From positions 3,782,001 to 3,846,000 of the forward strand of contig CAWAJM010000001.1 in assembly GCA_963782445.1 (NCBI GenBank): 64,000 nt of DNA. The letters run 5' to 3'. This DNA comes from ZC4RG20 sp963782445. GTDB taxonomy: Bacteria > Pseudomonadota > Gammaproteobacteria > Steroidobacterales > Rariloculaceae. This document shows, piece after piece, positions 19,108 through 27,700 of this stretch (within the stretch, counting starts at the first letter, position 1; each line of letters starts with the position of its first letter). Under the pieces are notes generated by a model that was not told the origin of the DNA, did no database searches, and saw nothing but the letters and a program-made list of their open reading frames with translations. A program made the translations under genes and the position numbers.

Positions 19108-19356
19108 ATGGAAATCTGCCACAGCCACAATGTGAACCGCGACCTCACTGCCCCCAAGCCCTACGGCATCCGCGTCACCCTTAGGTCCACAGACACGTTC
19201 GCGCGCGTGCTCGGCACCGACTGGGAGCGCCTGCATTGGTACGCGACGCGCGAGGAGCGCGACGCGGCGCTCGAGGACATGGCCAGCGAGCATCTGTATT
19301 CGCGGCGCGGGGATCGGCCGACGGTGCGGTTCGAGGCCGTCGAGCGGGGGGAGTAG
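19108..19356 (+). CDS. Small conserved-looking protein of unknown function
   Basis: The 82-residue soluble protein (MEICHSHNVNRDLTAPKPYG) starts at ATG 19108 with AAGGAAGGGATCC just upstream, a good ribosome site. It is rich in charged and aromatic residues (DWERLHWYATREERDAALED) with no signal peptide, membrane segment or recognised domain. It is transcribed divergently from the giant WD40 gene, with a 151-base shared gap. The strong ribosome site and ordinary codon use make it a real gene. I do not recognise the family. Confidence 0.7.
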   Translation: MEICHSHNVNRDLTAPKPYGIRVTLRSTDTFARVLGTDWERLHWYATREERDAALEDMASEHLYSRRGDRPTVRFEAVERGE

Positions 19357-19387
19357 GCTGGCTCGACGCGGATCGTCGTCGGTAGCG

Positions 19388-19560
19388 GAGGCTTCAGGCT
19401 CGACGTATGGGCGGTGTCGGGACCGCCGGAATACCCATCCATGGGGGCTGCGTTGCGCGCCATCCCTGGCGCGCACGCTCCCGACACCGCCCATACGTCG
19501 AGCCTGAAGCCGGATACGCCTGCGGTCGCGTCGAGCCTGAAGCCGGATATGCTGGCGGTC
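19388..19560. repeat. Long double-hairpin repeat, copy C, with tandem arm unit
   Basis: Perfect 33-base arms lie at 19390-19422 and 19479-19511. The 56-base centre, read on the minus strand, holds the inner hairpin GCGCGCCAGGGATGGCGCGC and a core AACGCAGCCCCCATGGATGG. The arm unit GTCGAGCCTGAAGCCGGAT recurs once more 33 bases downstream (from 19530). The ~165-base block is nearly identical to 26728-26880, with one visible difference (CCGCCGGAAT versus CCGCCAGAAT), so one copied the other recently. No coding capacity or flanking target duplication was seen. Confidence 0.8.
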
Positions 19561-19730
19561 CGCGTCGCGCCTTTAGCCGGAGCTCGGCCTGGCCGAGGCT
19601 GGAAACGGCACGGATCGGCGCCGGCCCGAGTCCTGTGGAGCTGCGGTGACCGCACGGGCTGCGCTCTTCGCACCAGCAAGCTCCTCGCGCAGTTGCAGCA
19701 GGATTCATGAACGGCCGCAGGCCTAGCCGA
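19561..19730. other. Intergenic stretch without a supported gene
   Basis: This is the part of the 513-base gap after the small 82-residue gene that lies between repeat copies C and B. Short open frames exist on both strands, but none has a ribosome site or a recognisable product. I see no tRNA fold, promoter or terminator I would defend. Confidence 0.5.
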
Positions 19731-19844
19731 GGAGGCTCGCGCAGACGGGCGCTTTCGGGGCCGTGCGCGCCAGGACGGCGCGCTACGGAGGCTCCAGGGG
19801 CGGATTTACGCCGTCCCCGAAAGCGCCTGTCTGCGCGAGCCTCC
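19731..19844. repeat. Long double-hairpin repeat, copy B
   Basis: Arms at 19731-19760 and 19815-19844 (30 bases) are complementary except for one position, which would be G-U in plus-strand RNA. The inner hairpin is GCGCGCCAGGACGGCGCGC, followed by the core TACGGAGGCTCCAGGGGCGG and ATTTACGCCG. The arm sequence is unrelated to copies A and C, but the core aligns with both. It sits just beyond the 3' end of glpD. Confidence 0.75.
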
Positions 19845-19869
19845 GCCCACCGCGAGCCTCAAACGCCGT

Positions 19870-21510
19870 TCAGGAATCATGCGGTCTACGCCCGCCCCCG
19901 AGCAGCGCCCGGACCCGGAACCGCGCCGCGTGCGCGCGATATGCCGCGAGCTCCTGCTCCGCGCGCGCAGCGTCCCAGACGCCGAGGTCGCGCAAGGCCC
20001 GCGCGGCTGCGGGGGCGCAGCCGAGGCCGAAGTCTGCACCCAGGCCGAGCATGCAGCGGCGCTGCAGGATATCGATGAGCGTCGTCGCCCACTCGCGCTC
20101 GACGGCGTGCAGCAGCTCGGCTGCGAGCGGAGCCTCGCCCGGGCCGGCCGGGTGGGCGAGGCTCGGCTGCGCGCGCACGCGCTCGAGCAGCGCGGCCGCG
20201 CGGGCGCCGTACGTGCGCCACAGGCGGCGTGCCGTCGCGGCGTCGAAGCGCGCCTCGAGCGCGGCGAGCAGCGCCTCGCGCTCGGCCGGCGAAGCAGCGC
20301 CCGGCAGCGGGCTCGAATCGTCCTCGGCGGGCGCCTCGGCGACGCCGCGGTCGCGATGCAGGCGCGCGAGCACGTCGCGGGCGAGCGCGCGATGCGTCGT
20401 GAGCTTGCCGCCGACGACGGAGTACAGGCCCTCGATCCGGTGCGCATGCAGCAAATGCCGACGCGTGACGGCACTCTCGGCCTTGTCGGGTTCGTAGGGC
20501 AGCGGCCGGACGCCCGACTGCGTGTAGAGCACGTGGGCCGCGATGCCGCTGCGCGGGAACAGCCGCTCCGTCTCCGCGACCAGATAAGCGAGCTCGTCAT
20601 CGCTGATTTCGACGCGGCCGGGATCGCCCGCGTAGCGAACGTCCGTGGTGCCGATCAGATAGAGGCCGTTCCAAGGGATCACGAAGAACGGCCGCCCGTC
20701 GCTCGCGGCCTCGGTGTAAATGGCCGCGTCCGGCGCACCGGGAAACCGCTCGACGACGAGGTGACTGCCCTTGGTGCCGCCGATGAGCCGCGCCGGAGCG
20801 GCCGCCGGACCCTGCGCGCCGGACGCGTCGACGAGCGCCGCCACGAGGTCGTCGACCCACGGTCCCGTCGCGTTGACGACGAGCGGGGCCGCAGCGCGGC
20901 CCGGGCGGCCTTGGGCGTCGCGCCACTCGACGCCCGTGACGGCGCCCCCGGCCGCCGTCACGGCCGTGATGCGCGTATAGGTCCTGAGCCGTGCGCCGTG
21001 CCTGACCGCATCGACGACGTTCTCGACAACGAGACGTTCAGGAAAGCTGACCTGCGCGTCGTAGTAAAAGGCGCCGCCGAGCAGCCCGTCGGCGGCGAGC
21101 CCCGGCAGCTGCGCGAGCAGCTCCTCGCGCGAGAGCATGCGGTGACCCGGCACGTCGCGGCCGGCCGCGAGCCAGTCGTAGAGCTTGAGGCCGATGTCGA
21201 TCTGCCAGCGCGGACGCCGGCCGCCGACATACACGGGAAGATAGAGCCCGAGCGGCTCGACGAGATGCGGCGCGAGCGCGAGCAGCGCCGTGCGCTCCTT
21301 GAGCGACTCGCGCACGAGAGCGAGCTCCCCGTGCTCGAGGTAGCGCAAGCCGCCGTGAATCAGGCGCGTCGAGGCACTCGTCGTGCCCCCGCCGAGGTCT
21401 GCCTGGTCGACGAGCAGCACCGCGAGATCCGCCGCCGCGGCCTCGCGCGCGATCGCCGCCCCGTTGATCCCGGCGCCGACGACGACGAGATCGAAAGTCT
21501 CCTCGCTCAT
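19870..21510 (-). CDS. glpD: Glycerol-3-phosphate dehydrogenase (FAD-dependent)
   Basis: GlpD oxidises sn-glycerol 3-phosphate to dihydroxyacetone phosphate at the inner membrane and passes electrons to quinone. The 546-residue protein opens with the FAD Rossmann motif FDLVVVGAGINGAAIAREAA and keeps STRLIHGGLRYLEHGE, the substrate region GAFYYDAQVSFPERLV, FFVIPWNGLYLIGTTD and the C-terminal helical cap (HLLHAHRIEGLYSVVGGKLT). It is somewhat longer than the ~500-residue E. coli GlpD because of a C-terminal alanine-rich extension. No glpK or glpF is nearby. It may share a transcript with proBA, which lies 33 bases upstream. Confidence 0.95.
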   Translation of the reverse strand: MSEETFDLVVVGAGINGAAIAREAAAADLAVLLVDQADLGGGTTSASTRLIHGGLRYLEHGELALVRESLKERTALLALAPHLVEPLGLYLPVYVGGRRPRWQIDIGLKLYDWLAAGRDVPGHRMLSREELLAQLPGLAADGLLGGAFYYDAQVSFPERLVVENVVDAVRHGARLRTYTRITAVTAAGGAVTGVEWRDAQGRPGRAAAPLVVNATGPWVDDLVAALVDASGAQGPAAAPARLIGGTKGSHLVVERFPGAPDAAIYTEAASDGRPFFVIPWNGLYLIGTTDVRYAGDPGRVEISDDELAYLVAETERLFPRSGIAAHVLYTQSGVRPLPYEPDKAESAVTRRHLLHAHRIEGLYSVVGGKLTTHRALARDVLARLHRDRGVAEAPAEDDSSPLPGAASPAEREALLAALEARFDAATARRLWRTYGARAAALLERVRAQPSLAHPAGPGEAPLAAELLHAVEREWATTLIDILQRRCMLGLGADFGLGCAPAAARALRDLGVWDAARAEQELAAYRAHAARFRVRALLGGGRRPHDS

Positions 21511-21543
21511 GCGGTCACGGCCGCGGCCCGCGTACGCGGCCTG

Positions 21544-22827
21544 CTACGGTCGCGTCTGGCCGGCGCCCCTGACCACGTACTTGTAGCTCGTGAGCTGCTC
21601 GGCCCCCACGGGCCCGCGCGCATGAATGCGCCCGGTCGCGATGCCGATCTCCGCGCCCATACCGAACTCACCGCCGTCCGCGAACTGCGTCGAGGCATTG
21701 TGCAGCAGGATCGCGCTGTCGAGCTCGCCGAGGAAGCGCTCGGCCGCCGCGGCGTCGTCCGTCACGATGGCCTCGGTATGACCCGAGCCGTAGCGGCGGA
21801 TGTGCTCCATGGCCGCATCGAGGCCGTCGACGACCTTGACCGCGATGATCGCATCGAGAAACTCCTTGCCCCAGTCCTCGGGCCGCGCCGGAACCGACTC
21901 GGGGCTGAGCGCGTGCACCTCGGCGTCGCCGCGAACCTCGCACCCGGCAGCGCGCAGGTCGGCGACGAGGGCGGGCACGTGGGACGCCGCGCAGTTGCGG
22001 TCGACGAGCAAAGTCTCCGTCGCGCCGCAGATGCCCGTGCGGCGCATCTTGGCGTTGACGACGATGCGGCGCGCCATGTCGAGGTCCGCCGCGCGGTGAA
22101 CGTAGGTATGGCAGATGCCCTCGAGGTGGCCGATGACGGGCACGCGGGCATCCTGCTGCACGCGCGCGATGAGGCTCTTGCCGCCGCGCGGCACGACAAC
22201 GTCGAGGTAGGCCGTCATGTCTCGGAGCAGGATGCCGACAGCCTCGCGATCCTGCGTCGGGACGCGCTGCACGGCCGTCTCGGGCAGGCCGGACTCGGCG
22301 AGCGCGCGGCCGAGGCGCGCCGCGATCGCCGCGTTCGAACGCGCGGCCTCCGACCCGCCGCGCAGGATCACGGCGTTGCCGCTCTTGAGGCATAGCGCCG
22401 CGGCATCGGCCGTGACGTTGGGCCGGCTCTCGTAGATGATGCCGATGACGCCGAGCGGCACGCTGACGCGCTGAATCTTGAGCCCGTTGGGACGGTCCCA
22501 CTCGGCCAGCACCCGGCCGACCGGGTCGCGCAACTCGGCGATCGCCTCGACGCCGGCGGCCATGGCTTCGACGCGGCGCTCGTCGAGCGCGAGCCGGTCG
22601 AGCATCGCGCCGCCCAGGCCGCGCCGCCGCGCCTCGGCCAAGTCGGCCGCATTGGCCTCGAGGATCTCGGCGCGCGACGCGCGCAGCGCGCGGGCGGCCG
22701 CGAGCAGCGCTTCGCGCTTGGCGGCCGCCGGCGTGCGGCCCAGCGTCTCCATGGCGGCGCGCGCCGCCCGGCCGAGCGCCATCATCTGCGCGTGCAGTCC
22801 GCCCGCTTCCCGCTCCGCCGTGCTCAT
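21544..22827 (-). CDS. proA: Glutamate-5-semialdehyde dehydrogenase (gamma-glutamyl phosphate reductase)
   Basis: ProA reduces gamma-glutamyl phosphate to glutamate semialdehyde with NADPH, the second step of proline synthesis. The 427-residue length is normal. Conserved blocks include LGVIGIIYESRPNVTADAAA, CLKSGNAVILRGGSEAARSN, the catalytic-cysteine segment KMRRTGICGATETLLVDR, and the C-terminal ASTQFADGGEFGMGAEIGIA. The ATG at 22827 overlaps the proB stop by four bases (ATGA), so the two enzymes are translationally coupled. This fits the known channelling of their unstable intermediate. Confidence 0.97.
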   Translation of the reverse strand: MSTAEREAGGLHAQMMALGRAARAAMETLGRTPAAAKREALLAAARALRASRAEILEANAADLAEARRRGLGGAMLDRLALDERRVEAMAAGVEAIAELRDPVGRVLAEWDRPNGLKIQRVSVPLGVIGIIYESRPNVTADAAALCLKSGNAVILRGGSEAARSNAAIAARLGRALAESGLPETAVQRVPTQDREAVGILLRDMTAYLDVVVPRGGKSLIARVQQDARVPVIGHLEGICHTYVHRAADLDMARRIVVNAKMRRTGICGATETLLVDRNCAASHVPALVADLRAAGCEVRGDAEVHALSPESVPARPEDWGKEFLDAIIAVKVVDGLDAAMEHIRRYGSGHTEAIVTDDAAAAERFLGELDSAILLHNASTQFADGGEFGMGAEIGIATGRIHARGPVGAEQLTSYKYVVRGAGQTRP

Positions 22828-24042
22828 GCGCGTGCCCTCCCCTGAATCAGCACGAGATCGTCCCTGTGGATCATCTCATCCCGGCCGCGGTAACCCAATA
22901 CGGCCTCGATGTGGCCACTCTTGCGGCCCGCGATGACGCGTGCCTCGTCGGCGGAGTACCCGACGAGCCCGCGGCCGAGCTCGGCGCCGTCGGCCGTCAG
23001 CACGCGCACGGCGTCGCCGCGCTCGAACGCGCCTTCAACGTCCAGCACGCCGGCCGGCAGCAGGCTGCGGCCAGCCGCGAGCGCGCGCTCGGCGCCGGCG
23101 TCGATGCGCACGCTGCCTTTCGGCTGCAGCGTGCCCGCGATCCACTGCTTGCGGGCGGCCGCCGGCGTGGCGCCCGGCAGGAACCACGTCGCGCGGCCGC
23201 CGCCGGCCAGGGCCTCGAGCGGCCGGCGGATGCGGCCGCTCGCGATCGCGACCGTGCAGCCCGCTCCCATCGCGATGCGGGCCGCGTCGATCTTCGTGCG
23301 CATGCCGCCGGAGCCGTGACTCGAGCCCGGACCGCCGGCCATTCGCCACAGCTCCGGCACGAGCTCGGTGACCTCGGCAATGTGCTCGGCATCGGCATCG
23401 GCCTGCGGATTGGCCGTGTAGAGTCCGTCGAACGTCCGAGAGGATCACGAGGCAATCGGCCGTGATCATCTGCGCGACACGCGCGGCCAGCCGATCGTTG
23501 TCGCCGTAGCGCAGCTCCTGCGTCGCGACCGTATCGTTCTCGTTCACGACGGGCACGACGCCGCAGCGAATCAGCGTCAGCAGCGTGCGGCTCGCGTTCA
23601 GATAGCGCTTGCGGCTCTCGCTGTCGTCGATCGTGAGCAGGACCTGCGCGGTACGGATCCGGAAACCGCGCAGCGATTCCTGGTAGGCATGCGCAAGCAT
23701 GATCTGCCCGGCCGCGGCCGCGGCCTGGCTCTCCTCGAGCCGCGCCCGGCCCGGATCGAGACCGAGCTCGCGCACACCGAGCGCGACGGCGCCCGAGGAC
23801 ACGATGACGACCTCCTTGCCCTCCCGCGTGAGCCAGGCGATGTCCTCGCAGAGCGCATCGAGCCAGGGCCGATCGAGGGTGCCCGTCTCCTGATCGACGA
23901 ACAGTGCAGAGCCGATCTTGACGACGATGCGTCGGGCCGCACGCAGGCGCGCGGCGCTCGCGGCTCCGTCATGCGTTCCGCTTGCCGCGCTGCCGGTTTC
24001 CCCGGCCGTGCCGCCGCTCTCCGATGCCGAAGGATCGTTCAT
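22824..24042 (-). pseudogene. proB: Glutamate 5-kinase ProB, one-base frameshift
   Basis: ProB phosphorylates glutamate, the feedback-regulated first step of proline synthesis. The amino-acid-kinase domain is clear (RRIVVKIGSALF, VIVSSGAVALG, VVNENDTVATQELRYGDND) up to CLVILSDV. There the frame breaks at 23431-23432: the coding strand reads GACGTTCGACGG, and removing one T restores DVDGLYTANPQADAD. That frame continues through GTGGMRTKIDAA-like GSGGMRTKIDAARIAMGAG and the C-terminal PUA domain (RGDAVRVLTADGAELGRGL) to the stop overlapping proA. The length is three-fold plus one. About 35 low-complexity residues precede the domain. Real loss would cause proline auxotrophy, so sequencing error is likely. 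Confidence 0.85.
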
Positions 24043-24123
24043 GGCCGTTCTTCGTCCCGCCGCGAGGGCCTTGCAGCGGGCCGATCGCGCAGAAGGCGCA
24101 TCATTGATCGGACCGACGCCTGG

Positions 24124-24621
24124 CTAGGCGCGGCCGAGGACGGGGACGCCCCGCGACACGGCCATGGCCCCGCTGCGGACGACGGAGAGCACCTGCGCAC
24201 GTTCCGCGGCGCGGGCGAGGAAGCGGTCGATGTCCGCGCCGCCGCCGATGAGCTCGACCGTGTAGTTCGCGTCGTGGTCGTCGAGCACGCGCCCGCCGAA
24301 GCTCGCGAGCAGCTCGTCGAGCGCCCGCGCGCCGCGCGCGCCGACGTCGAGCTTCACGAGCGCGAGCTCGCGCTCGATGTGATCGGCGCTCGTCATGTCC
24401 GTGATGTTGACAACGTCCACGAGCTTGCCGAGCTGCTTCGTGATCTGGTCGATGACCTCGTCCGATCCCGTCGTCACGAGTGTGATGCGCGAGACGCTCG
24501 CGTCGAGGGTCGGCGCGACGTTGAGGCTCTCGATGTTGTAGCCCCGCGACGAGAATAGGTTCGCGACGCGCGCAAGCGCGCCGGCCTCGTTCTGTAGCAC
24601 GATCGAAATAATGTGTCGCAT
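24124..24621 (-). CDS. ilvN: Acetolactate synthase small (regulatory) subunit
   Basis: The small subunit activates acetohydroxyacid synthase and confers valine feedback inhibition. The 165-residue protein begins MRHIISIVLQNEAGALARVA, a canonical ACT domain (LFSSRGYNIESLNVAPT), and continues with ITKQLGKLVDVVNITDMT and the C-terminal ALSS domain (ERELALVKLDV, VLDDHDANYTVELIGG). I used ATG 24621, the family start. It lies head to head with the large-subunit gene instead of downstream of it. A TTGACG hexamer on the minus strand (24716-24711) could be its -35 box, but no good -10 follows. Confidence 0.95.
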   Translation of the reverse strand: MRHIISIVLQNEAGALARVANLFSSRGYNIESLNVAPTLDASVSRITLVTTGSDEVIDQITKQLGKLVDVVNITDMTSADHIERELALVKLDVGARGARALDELLASFGGRVLDDHDANYTVELIGGGADIDRFLARAAERAQVLSVVRSGAMAVSRGVPVLGRA

Positions 24622-24756
24622 GGGGCGGCTGCGCGCGGCGCGAAAATTCGAGAACCCTGAGCCGATCAATGTTGGCCCAGAACAACTCCTATTGCAATGG
24701 AAGGGCTTTTCGTCAACACTCGGCCCTTTGAATTACCTGAATTTTCCGCTTCACCC

Positions 24757-26619
24757 ATGCCGCTCGCGACCGACACTCGACGGGATGCCCGTTCGCCCAC
24801 CACGCATCCGCTCGCCGGGCGCATCCTGAGCGGCGCCGACACGCTCGTGCAGGTGCTCGCCGACGAAGGCGTCGACACCATCTTCGGCTACAGCGGCGGC
24901 GCGATCCTGCCGACCTACGACGCGGTATTCCGCTACAACCAGCAGCATGCGGCGGACGGCATCGAGCCCATGCCGCTCGTCGTCCCGGCCAACGAGCAGG
25001 GGGCCGGCTTCATGGCCGCGGGCTACGCGCGCGCAAGCGGCCGGGTCGGCGTCGTCATGGTCACCTCGGGGCCCGGCGCGACGAACTGCGTGACCCCCGT
25101 GCGCGACTGCATGGCGGACTCGGTGCCCATCGTCGTGATCTGCGGCCAGGTCCCGACGGGCGCCATCGGCACGGACGCGTTCCAGGAAGCGCCCGTCACG
25201 TCCGTCATGGGCGCCGTGGCCAAGCACGTCTTTCTCGTGACGGACCCGGAGCGGCTCGAGGCTACGGTCCGCACGGCTTTCGAGATCGCCCGCACGGGGC
25301 GCCCCGGCCCGGTCGTCATCGATGTGCCCAAGGACGTGCAGAACTGGCAGGGCCCGTACCGCGGCGAGGGCCAGCTGCCGATCCCCGGCTATCGCCACCG
25401 CATCAGCGCCGTCGAGCGCAACCGTCTCTCGGACGACGACTGCCGGACGTTCCTCGAGATGCTCGCCGAGAGCCGGCGGCCGCTGATCTACGCCGGCGGC
25501 GGCATCGTGAACGGCAACGCGGCCGAGGCGCTGCGCGCCTTCGCGATCCAGCTCGGTATCCCGGTCGCCAGCACGCTCATGGGCCTCGGCGGCTTCGACA
25601 CGACGCACCCGCTCTCCCTGCACATGCTCGGCATGCACGGCCTCGCGAGCGCGAACTACGCGGTCGACGACTGCGACCTGCTCATCACCGTCGGCGCACG
25701 CTTCGACGACCGCGTCGCGGGCAACCCGGCGAAGTTCGCCGAGAAGGCGCGGCGCGTGCTGCACTTCGACATCGACCCTTCCGAGATCCACAAGGTCAAG
25801 ACGGCCGACTGGTACCACGTCGGCCTGCTCCCGGAAGCACTCGAGGCGATCTCGGCGTACGCGCGGCGCGCCCGCTTTGCGGCCGATTTTTCCGAGTGGC
25901 ATCGCGAGGTCGCCGAGCTCAAGGCCAAGTACGGGCTCAACTACGACCGCGAGAGCGAGCTGATCCAGCCCAACTACGTCATCGAGACGATCAACCGCAT
26001 AACGAAGGGCGCGGCCGTCATCGCGACCGGCGTCGGCCAGCACCAGATGTGGGCCGCTCAGTACTTCGACTTCCGCGAGCCGCGCCTGTGGCTCACGTCC
26101 GGCAGCATGGGCACGATGGGCTTCGGGCTGCCGGCCGCGATCGGCGCCCAGTTCGCGCGCCGGGACAAGCTCGTCATCAACGTCGACGGCGACGCGAGCA
26201 TCCGCATGAACCTCGGCGAGCTCGAGACCGTCACGACCTACGGCCTGCCGATCAAGGTGCTCGTGCTCAACAACTACGGCGACGGCATGGTCATGCAGTG
26301 GCAGCGCCTGTTCTTCAAGGGCCGCCTTTCGGCCAGCGACAAATCGCTGCGCAAGAAAGACTTCGTCAAGACGGCGCAGGCCGACGGCTTCGAGTACGCG
26401 AAGCGGCTCGAGCGCAAGGAAGACGTGCCGCGCGTGCTCGAGGACTTCCTGGCCTTCGAGGGGCCGGCGTTCCTCGAGGTCATCATCGATCCCGAGGCCG
26501 GCGTCTATCCCATGGTCGGGCCCGGGCTGTCCTACCACGAGATCGTCACGGGCGATTTCATCCCGAATCGGTACGATACGAGCGACTCGGCGGAGCCTGA
26601 CGCGTCGGAAATGTTCTAG
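24757..26619 (+). CDS. ilvB: Acetolactate synthase large (catalytic) subunit, variant form
   Basis: This ThDP enzyme makes acetolactate and acetohydroxybutyrate for branched-chain amino acids. It has the N-terminal ThDP-binding domain (GYSGGAILPTYDAV with the catalytic Glu in VVPANEQGAGFMA), the FAD-type middle domain (GARFDDRVAGNPAKFAEKA) and the C-terminal ThDP/Mg2+ motif DGDASIRMN ending in NN. Unlike the usual NNGYLGMVRQWQELF this reads NNYGDGMVMQWQRLFFKGR, followed by ASDKSLRKKDFVKTAQADGF, a less common subtype. The start is uncertain: ATG 24757 (620 residues) leaves room for divergent promoters, while ATG 24697 gives 640. It is separated from ilvN by a divergent arrangement. Confidence 0.9.
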   Translation: MPLATDTRRDARSPTTHPLAGRILSGADTLVQVLADEGVDTIFGYSGGAILPTYDAVFRYNQQHAADGIEPMPLVVPANEQGAGFMAAGYARASGRVGVVMVTSGPGATNCVTPVRDCMADSVPIVVICGQVPTGAIGTDAFQEAPVTSVMGAVAKHVFLVTDPERLEATVRTAFEIARTGRPGPVVIDVPKDVQNWQGPYRGEGQLPIPGYRHRISAVERNRLSDDDCRTFLEMLAESRRPLIYAGGGIVNGNAAEALRAFAIQLGIPVASTLMGLGGFDTTHPLSLHMLGMHGLASANYAVDDCDLLITVGARFDDRVAGNPAKFAEKARRVLHFDIDPSEIHKVKTADWYHVGLLPEALEAISAYARRARFAADFSEWHREVAELKAKYGLNYDRESELIQPNYVIETINRITKGAAVIATGVGQHQMWAAQYFDFREPRLWLTSGSMGTMGFGLPAAIGAQFARRDKLVINVDGDASIRMNLGELETVTTYGLPIKVLVLNNYGDGMVMQWQRLFFKGRLSASDKSLRKKDFVKTAQADGFEYAKRLERKEDVPRVLEDFLAFEGPAFLEVIIDPEAGVYPMVGPGLSYHEIVTGDFIPNRYDTSDSAEPDASEMF

Positions 26620-26620
26620 C

Positions 26621-26925
26621 GACGGGCTTCGGGCTCGGCGTGTACGTCCGTAGTGGGGGCTTCGGGCTCGACGTGGATGCGTCGGTAGTGGGGGCTTCAG
26701 GCTCGACGTGGATGCGTCGGTAGTGGGGGCTTCAGGCTCGACGTATGGGCGGTGTCGGGACCGCCAGAATACCCATCCATGGGGGCTGCGTTGCGCGCCA
26801 TCCCTGGCGCGCACGCTCCCGACACCGCCCATACGTCGAGCCTGAAGCCGGATACGCCTGCGGTCGCGTCGAGCCTGAAGCCGGATGCGCCTGCGGTCCT
26901 CGTCGAGCCTGAAGCCGAATACCGG
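26621..26925. repeat. Long double-hairpin repeat, copy D, flanked by 35-bp and 33-bp tandem arm units
   Basis: Perfect 33-base arms at 26728-26760 and 26817-26849 enclose a 56-base centre that differs from copy C at one visible position. On the left, a 35-base unit (GTAGTGGGGGCTTCAGGCTC, then GACGTGGATGCGTCG) repeats exactly in phase from 26650 and 26685 and a third time into the arm, with a more decayed unit before it. On the right, GTCGAGCCTGAAGCC recurs at 26835, 26868 and 26902. The units look like amplified arm sequence. The block starts just after the ilvB stop. Confidence 0.8.
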
Positions 26926-27191
26926 GGGAACGCCCGCCTGTTCTGCTCGGCGCCGCCTCCAGTACCATCGGAGATCCGCTGCGGGCATAGCGCCCGCGCG
27001 GCAGCAAGAATGAAACGTATCCTCTCGTCGCGCTGGTCCGCTCCGGGCGCGCCGCCGGTCATCGGTGCGCGCCGACGCAGAGGCCGATCTTCGCGCCTCA
27101 CCGACCTCACCCCGCCTTCGCGCGGCTGCGCGGCCTCCGTCGCCGGGCGGCCCTTTGCCGTGCTCTGCACTCGTTGACTAAGACGAACCTG
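26926..27191. other. Intergenic stretch upstream of the tandem secreted-protein genes, no supported gene
   Basis: The remaining part of the gap between ilvB and the next gene contains only weak open frames, such as a 55-codon frame from 27010 with no ribosome site and arginine-rich composition. It must hold the promoter of the small secreted protein genes, but I cannot point to convincing -35 and -10 boxes. Confidence 0.45.
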
Positions 27192-27575
27192 ATGAGAAAG
27201 AAAATGCACAGATCGAGCGTATTCGTGTTCGCGGCTTGCGCCGCCGCATTGTTCGCATCCGGGACCGCATTGGCGCAGAAAAGCAGTAAACAGACGGGCA
27301 AGGACGCGACCTATACGGGCTGCGTGCAACAAGGCAAGCAGGCCGGCACCTTCATGCTGACGCACGTCATGGCCGGCGAGACGGGAAACGCACAAACGAG
27401 CGGCAAGCGGCGCGGGCGCGCGCCCAAGATGATTCACCTCGAGAGCACGTCCTCGGCCCGGATCGCCCCGGATGCCGGCCATAAGGTCACGGTCATGGGG
27501 TCGACGATGCGGAGCCGGGGCGGCCCGACGATGAAGGTACAATCGATCAAATCCATCTCGGCGACGTGTCCCTAG
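27192..27575 (+). CDS. Small secreted protein, first of a tandem paralogous pair
   Basis: The 127-residue product has a basic N-terminus and a signal peptide (VFVFAACAAALFASGTALAQ, cleavage after ALA). The mature part is lysine-rich with the shared motif ATYTGCVQQGKQAGTFMLTH, then VMAG, PKMIHLES and GHKVTVMGSTM, ending TMKVQSIKSISATCP. The two conserved cysteines (TGC and the C-terminal one) could form a disulfide. The repeated ligand-like pattern is a small beta-rich secreted domain that I cannot name. The start ATG 27192 is chosen over TTG 27174 and ATG 27204. Its neighbour at 27701 is a clear paralogue. Confidence 0.75.
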   Translation: MRKKMHRSSVFVFAACAAALFASGTALAQKSSKQTGKDATYTGCVQQGKQAGTFMLTHVMAGETGNAQTSGKRRGRAPKMIHLESTSSARIAPDAGHKVTVMGSTMRSRGGPTMKVQSIKSISATCP

Positions 27576-27700
27576 TGGCCTGTAAGGGCTGACGCCATCG
27601 AACGGCCGGGCCGGGGCGGTCGCCTGGGCCGCTCCGGTTTCCGGGCCACCCGGCGCACGCCCGCGCGGCGTGCCTGTGTTGTAGATACAAGGAGAAACTC

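Noticed and set aside
26621..26925. Possible CRISPR array from the 33-35-base repeats
   Set aside because: Units are contiguous with no unique spacers, and there are no cas genes. The units are arm sequence of the adjacent hairpin.
27010..27177. 55-codon frame before the secreted-protein pair
   Set aside because: No ribosome site, arginine-rich composition typical of out-of-frame GC-rich DNA, no recognisable family.
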